The notes beneath the pieces are model-generated. The model was not told the origin of the DNA and did not search any database. It saw only the letters and a list, made by a program, of their open reading frames with translations. 46,901 nucleotides of DNA from Rubrivivax sp. (GTDB lineage Bacteria > Pseudomonadota > Gammaproteobacteria > Burkholderiales > Burkholderiaceae_C): contig JAIXWM010000048.1 of the NCBI GenBank assembly GCA_027491255.1, positions 1 through 46,901 of the forward strand. The letters run 5' to 3'. Shown in pieces: positions 9,301-21,300 of this stretch (the stretch's first letter is position 1; each line of letters opens with the position of its first letter). The translations under genes were made by a program, and so were the position numbers.

Positions 9301-12300
9301 GACGTGCGGGGCGCGGCGCAGGCGCTGCTGCTGCGCGCCGACCTGCGGGCCGGCTCGCTGACGATCGAGGCCAGCGACGAGGCGGCGATCGAAGCCTGGG
9401 TCGACTCCATCGTCGTGGCCTCCGGTGGCTTGACGGGCGGCGGCCTCGCCGCCAACGGGGTCATTGCCACCAACATGGTGCTGTCGGAGTCCCTGGCCGA
9501 CATCCAGTCCAGCACGGTCGTGACCACCGTCGGCGATGTCTCTGTCGTGGCCGACGAGGTGGCCTCGATCGAGGCCACGAACAAGAGCCTGACCCAGGCG
9601 CAGGGCTCGTCCATCGGGGTGACGCTGGCCTTCAACACCGTGGGCTGGCAGGCCCAGAACGTGCTGAAGCTCGCGGCCGACGCGATCGCCAACACCGAGC
9701 TCGGCGCCGCGCAGCCGGTGCGCTCGCGGGCCTCGGTGACCGATTCGACGGTCCGGGCCGCAGGGGCGATCGATTTCCGCGCCACCACCGACGCCTTCAT
9801 CGAGGCCGAGCTCACCAACAAGTCGGGCAACGTCGGCGGCCTGCTCGATTCCTATTTCGGCGCCGGCGCCTCCGTGGGCGTGGGCCTGGCGATCGCCAGC
9901 AACATGGTCAGCTCCGAGGCCAAGGCCTATGCCTCGGGGACCGGTGTCGTCCTCGAGGCTGGCGGGTCGCTGGACTTCGTGTCGAACAACGCCTCGGGCA
10001 TCGACTCCAGCGCCGCGCTCGAGCCGGTGGCCACCGAGACCACCGGCTCGAGCATCGTCGACCTCGCGGTCGGCAGCAAGTTCGACGTGCGTTTCACCGA
10101 CCGCTCGGGCATCAAGACGGTGAAGCGGGGCGACCTTGTGCTCGTCAGCGAGGCCGACTACAAGTCCACCGATCGCGTCGACGTGATGTCGCGTGGCGAG
10201 CGCGTGCGCATGCTGCAGTCCGTGGCTGGCGCGGTGGCCGGCACGACCTACGAGTACATCGGGGCCACACCGCTGAAGAAAGTCGATTTCACGAAGCAGA
10301 ACTTCGGCGACAAGGCGTTGTGGCGTGCCCTGTCGGGCCAGGCGGGCGCGACCTACCTGCGCCTCGGCGCAGCGTTGGAGATGAATCTCGGCGGCGAGGA
10401 TTTCTCGAACACGAGCCGCTGGATGAAGTTCGATGTCAAGGCGCTGGACGCCTTCGGCCTGGAACTCGCGGGCGAGCTGATCGATACCTTCGGCAAGGAC
10501 GAAGGTGGCGCCTCGGTAGGCTTCGGTGGTCTGGTCGTGCGCAACGACGTGCGCTCGGCGGTCGAGACCCTGCTCGACGGCGTGAGCGCGAAGGCCGCGG
10601 GCGATCTGTCGCTGCGGGCTGCCGACTCCACCGAGATCGTCGCCGTCGACGAAAGCGCGGTGTCGGCGGGCGACGTCGGCCTGAACCTGGTCGTGGCCAC
10701 CAACACCGTGCTCGGCGGCGCGAAGGCCACCGCGCGCGGGGGCAGCCTGACCACCACCGGTGCCGGTGATGTCACGGTGTCGGCGCTGAACGACTCGACG
10801 ATCGACGCGTCGGTCGACAGCTCGGTGTCGGCCGGCGTCTCGGTGGGCGTGACCCTGGCCTTCAACACCATCGGCTACCAGCCGGTCAACGTGCTGAAGA
10901 ACATCGCCGACTCGATCGCGGGCTCGAGCTACGCCGGCAAGCAGCCGCTGGCGACACTGGCCACGGTCGACGGCGCGCGCATCGCTGCGGCGGGCCACGT
11001 TTCGGTCACGGCGGCGGCGATCGGAAACATCGACGCGGTGATCGAGAACTCGGCCCTGTCCTTCAACGTCGAGCCGGGCGAGGACAAGGCGACCTCGATC
11101 ACGGTCGCTCCGGTCGTGGCGATGAACAAGGTCGCGATGCAGACCAAGGCCACGGTCACGGGCGTGCCGACGCTGGTCGCCGGGGGCGACCTGACGATCG
11201 ACGCCGACGGCCTGACGCTGATCGCCTCCGAGGTGTCGGCCAGCGCGATAGCGATCGCCGCGTCGCTCAAGGGCGCATCGACATCGTTTTCGGTCGGCGT
11301 GGCCTTCAGCCGCAACGACATCGACAACGACATCGAGTCGGGCCTGTCGGGCCTGGCCGACGGCACGTCGACCGCGCGCGTCGGCGGCAACGTCTCGGTC
11401 GGCCTGGACCGCAGCGCCGAGATCCTCGCCTCGGGCAGCGCGACCGCGGTCGCGGTCTCGGCCAGCCCGGACGGCGGCCCGGCCGTGGGCGGCGGCGGCA
11501 CGCTGGTGTTCAACCAGATCAACGGCACGGCCGACGCCTATCTGAAGCAGGTCGCACTGACGACGCTGGCCCAGGGCATCAAGGCCGGCGACGTGCGCGT
11601 CGAGGCCGTCGACGACTCGGTGATCGATGCCACGGTCAAGACGCTCGCGGTGGCCGTGTCGGTGGCTGGCGGCAAGTCCGCGCCCGCGGTGGCGCTGGGC
11701 CTGTCGGTGGCGCGCAACATCATCGGCCAGCGGCCGGTGGCCGTCAGTCACGACTACAAGGCCTCCGAGTACGACGCCGAGCGCAAGCTCACCAAGCTCG
11801 AGAAGGGCAAGCGGGTTCTCAACGATACCGGGCTGCTGAACTTCGAGGTCTATGAATTCATCGGCGACACCTTCAGCAGCGACAAGGGCATCGATCTTCG
11901 CAACCAGAATTACGGTGACGAAAGCCGCTGGAAGCTGCTGAGCTACACCCCCGACATCTCGCGCACACGCGCCCGCATCGACGACGCCTCGGTCGACGCC
12001 CGCGGCACCCTGACGGTGGACGCCCACGGGTCCGGCGAGATCACCGCCTGGGTCCAGACCCTGGCCGCCGCGGTCGGCGCGAGCGGCAAGTCGGCCCTGT
12101 CGCTCAGCGGGGCGGGCTCGTATGCGGAGAACCGCATCTACTCGAGTCTGGACGCGCGCATCGATGCGCCGGCCGCCGACCCGAAGACGGTTGCGGCCAA
12201 GTCCATCGCCGTGCGTGCCGATGCTGACGGCTCGATCGACGCGGTCTCGGGCGCAGCGTCCCTGGCGGCCTCGTTCTCTGGCCAGACCTCGCTGGCGATC

Positions 12301-15300
12301 TCGGTGGGCCTGTCGCTGGCCTTCAACAGCCTGGACACCGACGTCACCGCCAACGTCTCGGGCGCACGTCTGCAGGCGCGCGATGGCGACCTGGACATCG
12401 GCGCGTCGTCGGGCGGCATCGAGCTCGCCTCCTTCGGATGGGAGGACTTGCAGAACCGCGGCATCACCGCCGCCCGGCTCGACGCCGAGGCGAATGCCGG
12501 CAAGAAGGCCTCCTTCGAGAGCACCGAGGACCAGGAGTGGGACTTTGCCCTTCCTCGGGACCAGATCGCCCGCCTGCAGGATGGCGACCAGGTGCGGGCT
12601 GCCGACGGGCGGATCTACGAATTCAACGGCGATGACGACACGCTGGTGGCCCTGTCGACCGAGAACTTCAGCGGTTCGCGCTGGGAACTCGTGTCCACCG
12701 ACAGCCAGAAGGTCAGGGCAGGCTACACGGTCAAGGTCGACCGCATCCACACCGCCGGTGGCCTGCCCGGCGTCGTCTACCGCTTCATCGGCGTGACGGC
12801 GAACTACTCGACCGAGGAGGGCCGTCGCGCCGTCGCCCAGGGCGACGCCGTGCGCGTGGCGTCCAACCATGAGGACAGCGACCTGCTCGGCAAGGTCTTC
12901 AAGTACGTGGGCGCGACGGGATCGGTCGATCTGACCGACACCGATTTCGGTGACAGCGACCTCTGGACCGAGGTCAAGACCGAAACCGAGATCGCGCTGT
13001 GGAAGGAGAACTATGCCGACACGACGCGCTGGCAGGTCGCCACCGAATTCGCCACCCCGGGCGTCGGCACCGCACTTGTTGCGGCGCTCGAGTCCCATGG
13101 CATGAGCCTGCCGCAGGACGACCTGATCCGCTCGTCCTACCGGTACCGCAGTTCGGACGGCGTGCAGTGGGACTTCGACACCAAGAGCGGCAAGCAGGAA
13201 CTCTCCACCGGTGACCGCGTGGGGGTGTCCAGCGGCGCGAAAGCCGGACAGGTCTTCGAGTACATCGGCACCCGCAAGCGGACCATCGATCTGGGCACGA
13301 CCAACTTCACCGACACGAAGCTGTGGAAGATCGTGGCGCCCGGCGAAAAGACGCTCTTCCGTGATGACGTGGTGCGCGTCAGCGCGGAGCACGTGTCGGG
13401 GGGCGTGGCGGGCGCCGACTACCGCTACATCGGCCTGAACCGGGCCTCGGTCGCCCTGTCGACGGCCAACTACGCCGACACCACCCGGTGGGAGCGGGTG
13501 CGGCCGAACCTGGACATCTCGGTGCTCGAGGCCGGCAGCCGCTGGCTGGCCAGTGACGCGCACGGCAAGTCCTACTTGCTGCAGAAGGTGGGCGACACCT
13601 TCAAGGTCACCCGCACCAACATCAACGCCATCTCGGTCGCGGCGTCCGCCGCGGTAGGCATCGGCAAGACCGGGATCGCGATCTCGGGCGCCGGCGCGGT
13701 GGCGGTCAACACCTTGGCCGGCGGCACCGACGCCGTGCTGCAGGACAGCCAGGTCGATGCGAAGGGCGACGTGCGCCTGCACGCGACCAGCGACTCGACG
13801 ATCGCGGCCCGCGTGGCCGCCCTGTCGGTGGCCATCGCCGCGGGCCAGACCGCAGTGGGCGCGTCGATCGGCGTGTCGGTTGCGCGCAACCTGATCGGCC
13901 AGGAAGGCTTCGGCAAGGTCGGGGACGACTCGATCGCCACGGTGCGCGCGCTCGTGATCGACAGTGACATCACCGCGACCGGCGATCTGGACCTGTCGGC
14001 GACGACGCGCCAGACCATCGACGCCTTCGTCGTCGCCGGCTCGGCCGCGATCGCTGGCGGCCAGACTGGGGTGGCCGTCAGCGGCTCGGGCGTCTGGGCC
14101 GAGAACCAGATCGGCATCCGGGTGCTGTCGGGGGTCGAGACGGCCTCCACGACCGTCGGCGCCCGGCCCTCGCGCATCGTCGTGCAGGACGCGGCGGTGC
14201 GCGCGACCGACACCTCGACGATCAACGCCTTCGCCGGCGCGGCAACGATTGCGGCCGCCTTCGGCCAGACCGGGGTGGCGATCTCGATCGGCGTCTCGCT
14301 GTCGCGCAACGTCATCGACGGCGTGGTCCAGGCGGGCCTGCACGGCGCCGAGCTCGATGCGCGCGGCACGGTGGACGTGCTGGCGTCGTCGGACTCGACG
14401 ATCCGGGTGACCGCCGCCGCCGCTTCGGTGGCCCTGGCCGCGGGCCAGCTGGGCCTGGGCGTGGCCGGCGCCGGCGCGGCAGCGATGAACGTGATCCTTG
14501 GCGATGCGTTCGCCAAGGTCGACGACAGCCTGGTGCGTGCCGGCTCGGACGTGACCGTCCATGCCGAAGCCACCAACCTGATCGACGCCTGGATCGTATC
14601 GGCGGCGCTCGGGGTGGGTGTCGGCCAGACCGGCATCGGCGCATCCGTGGGCTTGTCGATCGCGCGCAACTACATCGGCTACGACCCCAAGGGCTACACC
14701 GGCGCGGTGACCTACACCTCGGGCACCGACCAGCCCAAGCGCATCCGCAAGGGCGAGGTGATCCGGCTCGGCCCGGCCTCGGGCGGGCGTGCCGGCGAGG
14801 TCTACGAGTACATCGGTACCGACGACCTGAAGGCCCAGGACAAGGACAAGGACGGCAAGGACGAGGACCTGATCCTGGCCCAGGACTACGCCGACACGAA
14901 GAAGTGGAAGCACCTGGTCAACCCGGCGGCCAACCGCATCGTCTCGTCGGTGGAGCGCTCTTCGATCCTGCGCCTGGCGCCGGTGGCGGGCGCCACCGGC
15001 GCGGCGACCACGCTCGACCTCTCGGTGACCGCCGACACCGACCAGGAGATCGACTCCACGGTGTTCTCCGGCTCGGTCGCGGCCGCCGGCGGCCAGATCG
15101 CCGCCGCGCTGTCCGGGGCGGGCGCCAGCGCGGTCAACCGCGTGGGCTCGCAGACGCAGGCCTTCATCGCCTCGACCACGGGTGCGGGCATCGACGTCGA
15201 AGGCAACGTCACCGTCGAGGCCCGTGACGAGTCGTCCATCGATTCCAGCGTGTTCGCCGTCTCGGTGGCGGCCTCGTTCGGCATGTTCGGCGGCTCGGTG

Positions 15301-18300
15301 GCCATCGGCGTGTCGACCGCGACCAACGAGATCACGAACCTGGTGGACGCGCACGTCGACCGCGCCCTCGTCGAGGCCGACGGCAACGTCACCGTGCGCG
15401 CCGTCAACAACGCGAGCATCGACTCGGAGTCGACCGCGATCGCGTTCGCGCTGTCCATCAGCACCGGCGTGGCCTTCGCCGGTGGCGGGGCCAATGCCTT
15501 CAACACGATCGACACCCGCACCACGGCGGTGGTCGACCGCAGCACCGCCGACCGGGTGGCGGGCAGCGACACGGGTTTGACCCGCATCGCCACGGGCAAG
15601 ACACTGACGATCTACGCCGACGAGCAGTCCGATTCGAACGCCCAGGTCAAGGCCGCGGCGCTCAGCTTCGGTTTGATCGCCGCGGCCGCGGCCGGCACCG
15701 TCACCGAGAACATCCTGTCGCCCGTCGTGCTGGCGCAGCTGCGTGCCACCGAGGTGGCCGGCTCGCGCGACACGACGACGGTGGAGGTGACCGCGCGCGG
15801 CAGCCAGAAGGGCATGGCCAAGTCGGACGCGCTGGCCGTCAGCACCGGCGTGTCGGTGGGTGTGTCCGAGGCGAAGACCGTCGACAGCGGCTCGATCACC
15901 GCCGACATCGGCGACGACGCCCGCGTCAAGGCCTCGGTGCTGCGCGCCCGCGCCGTCGGCCAGGACGACATGTACCAGCGTGCCACCGCCTCCAGCGGCG
16001 GCCTGTTCGTGGGCATCGCCGGCGCCAACACCTCGATGTCCATCCTCGCCACGACACTGGTGCGCATGGGCGATCGCGGGGTGCACGACGTGGGCCTGCT
16101 CGACCTGTCGTCGACCCGCACGCAGAACTTCGACGCGACGTCGAAGAACCTGGCCATCGGCCTGCTCGCGGGCAGCGGCGCGGCGATGAGCACGCTGCTC
16201 ACCGGCGCGGCCGACGTGAAGATCGGCGCGAGCCAGGTCACCGCCGGCTCGATCACGGTCAGTGCCGACAACACCGCGGACAAGAACCGCTACTCGGCCA
16301 CCGAGGAAACCCTGCGCTCGGGCTCGGCCGGCCTGGCCTCGATCACCGCGATCATGGCCGACACCGACATCGGCACGTCCGCACGGCGCTTCGGCGCCAA
16401 TGTCGAGATCGGCCGCGGGGCCGACCTCACGGTTTTGGCCGACCCGGGCAAGACCGGCCTGTTGCGCATCGGCACCTACGCCAACGCCAACGTCACCGAC
16501 AAGGTGCGCGTGGACGGCGTGGGCGGTTATTCGATCACCACCGCCCAGGCCGACCAGCAGGCCCGCATGCGCTCGACCATCAGCGTCGACGGCGCCAGCC
16601 TGCGCAACCTCAGCGGCGACCTGGAACTCGCCACGCGCAGCGATGCCGACCTGACCTCGGCCGCCAACGTGCTGTCGGTGGCCTTCCTCTCTGGCGCCTA
16701 CGCGACGGCCGACGCCGTGGTCGACGCCGACCAGACCATCCGCCTCGCCGACGCCAGCCTGCTGGGCAACGATGTGAAGCTCATGGCCGGCCAGGACCGG
16801 CTGCGCACGCCCAACATCCTGCTGACGACGGCGCAGGTCGACGCCTCGCTCGTGGGCCTGGGCGGGGCGATCCCGCTGGGCACCTCGAAGATCACCGAGA
16901 CCAACGCCATCGACATCGGCGGCACGAGCACGGTCAAGGCCATCGGCAACGTTTCCCTGCTGGCCCAGCCGGGACTGGGCAAGGGCGAGCGCGCGATGGT
17001 GGACGGCCTCGTCATCGCCCCTGCGCCCGTCGTCTTCGATCCGCGCGAGGACACGGCCGACAACAGCCTGAACACCGTCACCGTGGGCAGCCAGGCCCGC
17101 GTCGAGGCCGGCATCAACTACCGCACGCTGGTGCAGCTGCTGCCCTACGTGGTCAACGGCGAGGAGAAGCTGGCCGCCAGCCGCATCGGCAGCGACCTGA
17201 CCGCGGCCGAGAAGCAGACCCTCGGCCTGGACGCCGACCAGCAGTACGCCTACGCAGCACTCGATCTGGAGGACGTGTCGCTGTCGATCGCGGCCAACTC
17301 GATCGTCGAGCTCGTGCCCGGCAACTTCAAGGCCGGGGTGGCCGGTCAGGCCTACCGCTTCACGCCCGGCTCGGGCATCACCGAGGAAAGCCTCGTCCTC
17401 GAGACCCAGGACTACACCGACACCCGGCGCTGGACGCCGATCACGCCCACGCACACCCCGAGCTTCGCCGTCACCTCGCTCGCGGTGAAGGCGGGCGACA
17501 CGGTGCGCACGGCCGACGGACGCTGGTTCATCCGCATCGGCGCGGCGGCCACGATCAACCCGTCCACCGAGACCTACGCCGACCAGCAGGCCTGGCAGGT
17601 GATGGCCACCACGCGCAGCGACAAGGGCGCGATCTTCGCCAAGGAGCTCAGCGACGACTTCTATGTCGTCAAGCCCAAGAACCTGGCGCTGCCGACCCTG
17701 AAGTACGCCAATCTGGCCAACAACCTGTTCGAGGACCGCGCCAAGATCCTCGGCTGGATGGAGAGCCACGCCGGCAACGCCGAGGCGATCACGCGCTACC
17801 AGGCCCTGCTGAGCAAGATCGACGAGCAGCTGAAGAAGCTCGGCCTGACCGACGGCAGCGCGCCGGCGGGCACGGTGGTGGCGCGCGACAGCCTGGACCT
17901 GCTCTTCCTGGAGATGCCCACCATCCAGGCCGCGCCCGGTCTCATCCACATCCTGGCCGACGCGGCGTCGCAGACCTCGCTGGCGGGCGCAGCCACGGGC
18001 AAGCGCCTGGTCGCCCACGGCGACGCCAGCATCAAGGTGGTCAACAACACGCCCTTCGGCATGGAGATCACCGACGTCAGCATCCGCTCGACGCAGCTGA
18101 CGGAGCGTGTCGACGGCAAGCGCGTCGTGCTCGACCCGGGCGTCGTGTGGTTCAACGGGCGCAACATCGCCGGCACCCCCGGCGGCGCGGACAGCGTCAT
18201 CGACATCCTGCAGGATGCCTACCCGAAGGCGATGTACACCTCGCTGGCCGGCTTCAACCTGCCCGAGGCGCCGCAGGACATCTACGTGCGCGGCCGCATC

Positions 18301-21300
18301 GTCAACGCCGCCGGCCTGCTGAAGCTGACCAACCAGGAAGGCAGCATCGACGTCACCGGCGAGCTGCGCGCCGGGCAGGTCGACCTGGCCGCCTCCGGTG
18401 ACTTCAACCTCTCGAGCGAGGACTGGTACCACACGAACCGGGATCCGCGGCAGTACCTGGGCTTCAACAAGACCTTCGGCCAGCAGGTCTACAACGACGC
18501 GGGCACCCTGAGTCGTCTGAACTTCAACTATGGCGATTCAGCCCTGGCGGGGCTGGAAGCCGCGATCGCGGTGTCCAAGTCGCGCGTGTTCGCGATGGGC
18601 GAGGTCAACCTGAACGCCCGCTTCCTGAACATCAACGGCCTGGTGCAGAGCGGCGTCGACAACATCGAGTTGACGTTCACGCCCGACTTCCGGCCCACGG
18701 GCACGGTCAACTTCACCGACACGCAGGGTCGGCTGCAGCCGGGCATCAGCATGGGGGCGGCGGGCTTCGGCACCGTCGACGGCGCATTCGACGCCACCAA
18801 CCAGAAGATCATCGTCGAGCCCATCAAGCCCGAGGCCGGGCGCATCAACGTCACCGGGACCATCGTCAGCACCGGCAACGGCACCTTGCGTGCGGCCAGC
18901 GGCTACGCCTCGGTGCTGATCGACAACCAGACGAACTACGCGCTCGAGGTCGGCAAGATCGACGTCTCGGAAAACCGCGTCGGCCGCATCTCGGTGACCG
19001 ACAGCACGACGCTGCGCCAGGACGAGTACGTCTACGAGAACGGGCAGGTCAGCATCACGCGGCGCCAGGGCGAGCTGACGCCGGCTGCCAACGGGCGGCC
19101 GAGCTCGATCCGCTACACCCAGGTCGGTGACACCGTCGTTCAGAGTGCCGCCACCCCGCTGAGCTACCAGCCCGAGCAGGGGCGCTACTACGTCTGGACC
19201 GAGGGCCAGGCCAAGACCAGCACGCTGCTGGAGATCTACGAGCAGAAGAGCTTCAACCTGCTGGGCTTCGACTGGGACGCGCTCGCCGCCGACGAGCAGG
19301 CGAACTTTGCCGACACACGCTTCACCGACGGCACGCCGCTGCTGGAGTCCGAGCTCGTGGTGCAGGGCTCGACGGTGGCCGGGCTGCAGGGCGACGACGC
19401 CTTCTTCGTCCAGTTCGAAACCAAGCGCAACGCCTCGGTGGACATGGTCAAGGACAAGTCGCAGGTGCGCGACATCCTGACCAACAAGCTCTACCTCTGG
19501 GTGGGTGACAACGGCAAGCAGCAGTTCCCGGTCACCGACTTCAGCGACACGGCGAAGTGGCAGCTGCTCGAGACCTTGAGCGGCGGCAAGAAGATCCTCG
19601 ACTCCGCCTCGTTCTTTGCCGCGCCCTTTGATTCATCGAAGTGGACCTACCGTTTCGAGGCCACCAAGGACAGCCCTTGGAAGCGCGCCAGCGGCGAGAC
19701 CTGGCTGGCCAAGAAGGCCAACGACCGCTTCGACAGCGATTTCCAGAACCAGGAGATCACCGTCGACGGCCCGACGACCACTGGCGGCGGCTGGCTGCGC
19801 GAGAAGACCGTGACGACCAAGGTCACCACGGTGACGGGCCTGAAGGACTTCTACACCTACGCGCTGCGCGCCGACCGGCCGATCAAGGTCGAGACCGTGG
19901 TTGGCTCGACCGCGCCGAGCATCGACATCCGCACCGTCGGCCGACTGTCGCTGACGGGTGATGTGAACTTCGGCGAGAACACGCCGCTGCAGGAGGCGCC
20001 CGACAACGCGCCCGAGCCCTTCAAGCCCATCGCCCTGGCCGCCGACGCGCTGACGGTGGCGGGCGACGTGGAGTTCACCGGTGCGGTGCCCGACATCCGC
20101 GCCAAGGGCGACATCACGCTCACGGTCAAGGACCCGCGAGGCCGTCTGAACGTCCAGGCCACGGGCGACATCACGGTGCGCCAGGTCGTGGGCAAGACCA
20201 GCAACGTGCTGAAGGTCGGTCAGGTCGTCTCGGGCGTTTGGGACAGTGCAGGCGCCCTGGTGTCTGCCGGTGACGTGACCATCCAGTCGCTCAACGGCGT
20301 CAGCGCGGCGCTGAGCGCGTCGCGCATCTTCGGCGAGGTGGTGCAGATCGACGGCGGCGCGGGCTCGATCTATGCGCGCGTCGACAGCGACGTGCAGGGC
20401 AATGGCGGCTTCGCGGCGCGTGCCGCCGGCACGATCGACATCACCGAGACCGACGGCGACCTGAAGCTGAAGGCGCCCACCGCCTGGAAGAACGACCCCG
20501 TGTCGGTCCATTCCAGCGCCGGCGACGTGCGGCTCGAGGTGACCTACGGCGAGATCCTGGACGGCATCCGCGAGGGCTCGTCGGCCACCGCGGCCGACCT
20601 GCTCGCGCACCTCAACGCCACGGGCTGGTCGCAGACGCAGTTGCGCCGCGCCGGCCTGCCCACCGGGGACGCCCTCGCGACCCTGGCGAAGTACCCGATC
20701 TCGCCGGCCATCGTCGCTGCGCTGTACCCGCACGACGGCATCGACGTGCCGGCGTCGGGCCCCGAGACGCTCAACATCCAGGGCGTGAACGTCTTCCTGA
20801 AGGCGCATTCGGCCCAGGGCGGCGTCGGCGCTTCCAGCGAGCGGCTGACCATCGTCAACCCGGGGCGCTTCTCGGCGCTGCCCGAGCCCTGGCTGAGGGC
20901 GCTGTCGCAGGCTGCGCCGCGCGACATCGTCGACGTCGAGTACCAGCACTACCAGTGGATGGGCACCGACGAGACGATGGACCTGGCCTTCGACGGCCTG
21001 TTCTACGGCGACAACTGGCGCAAGGTCGAGCCGGGCGAACTCGCCCCGCAGTCCACGCCGGTGCTGGCCTCGACCGATGGCATCGTGCCGGTCAAGGCGG
21101 GTCAGTGGGTGGAGAACCGGCGCGAGGTGCGCAGCCTCACGCTGCAGGCCTTCGACGACGTGAACCTCGCTGCCAGCGGGGTGGTGGCGATCAAGAGTTC
21201 CGGTGACGTCGTCGTGCATGCGCAGGGCGATCTGCGCATCCGCGACCAGCAGGACATGCTCACGCGCGGCATCGAGTCCGGCGCGCGCATGCGGCTCGAA

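Larger units (their letters stand above)
8023..19560 (+). repeat. Scattered Y-x-[YF]-[IV]-G ... [DN]-[FY]-x-D-xxx-W modules
   Basis: A module of about 24-35 residues recurs inside the beta-helix. It opens with VYEYIG-like residues and closes with a NYADTTRW-like block. Full or near-full copies start near 8023 (VYQYKG...DYSDQGYW), 10249, 11854, 12616, 12898, 13255, 13423, 14803 and 17353. Partial copies lie near 12778 (head only), 13012, 17572 and 19531 (tail only). Density is highest at 12.6-13.5 kb, where copies are almost back to back. The spacing between head and tail is short and the conserved Trp and Asp suggest one small fold. Function is unknown. Confidence 0.72.

Noticed and set aside
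5260..18432. Very long minus-strand open frame (about 4,390 codons), with others at 19633-25098, 25357-36540 and 38215-46674
   Set aside because: These lie opposite the giant gene. The strong G/C third-position bias of the sense gene removes antisense stop codons. Their translations are low-complexity Arg/Gly/His/Asp/Ala runs with no domain motif.
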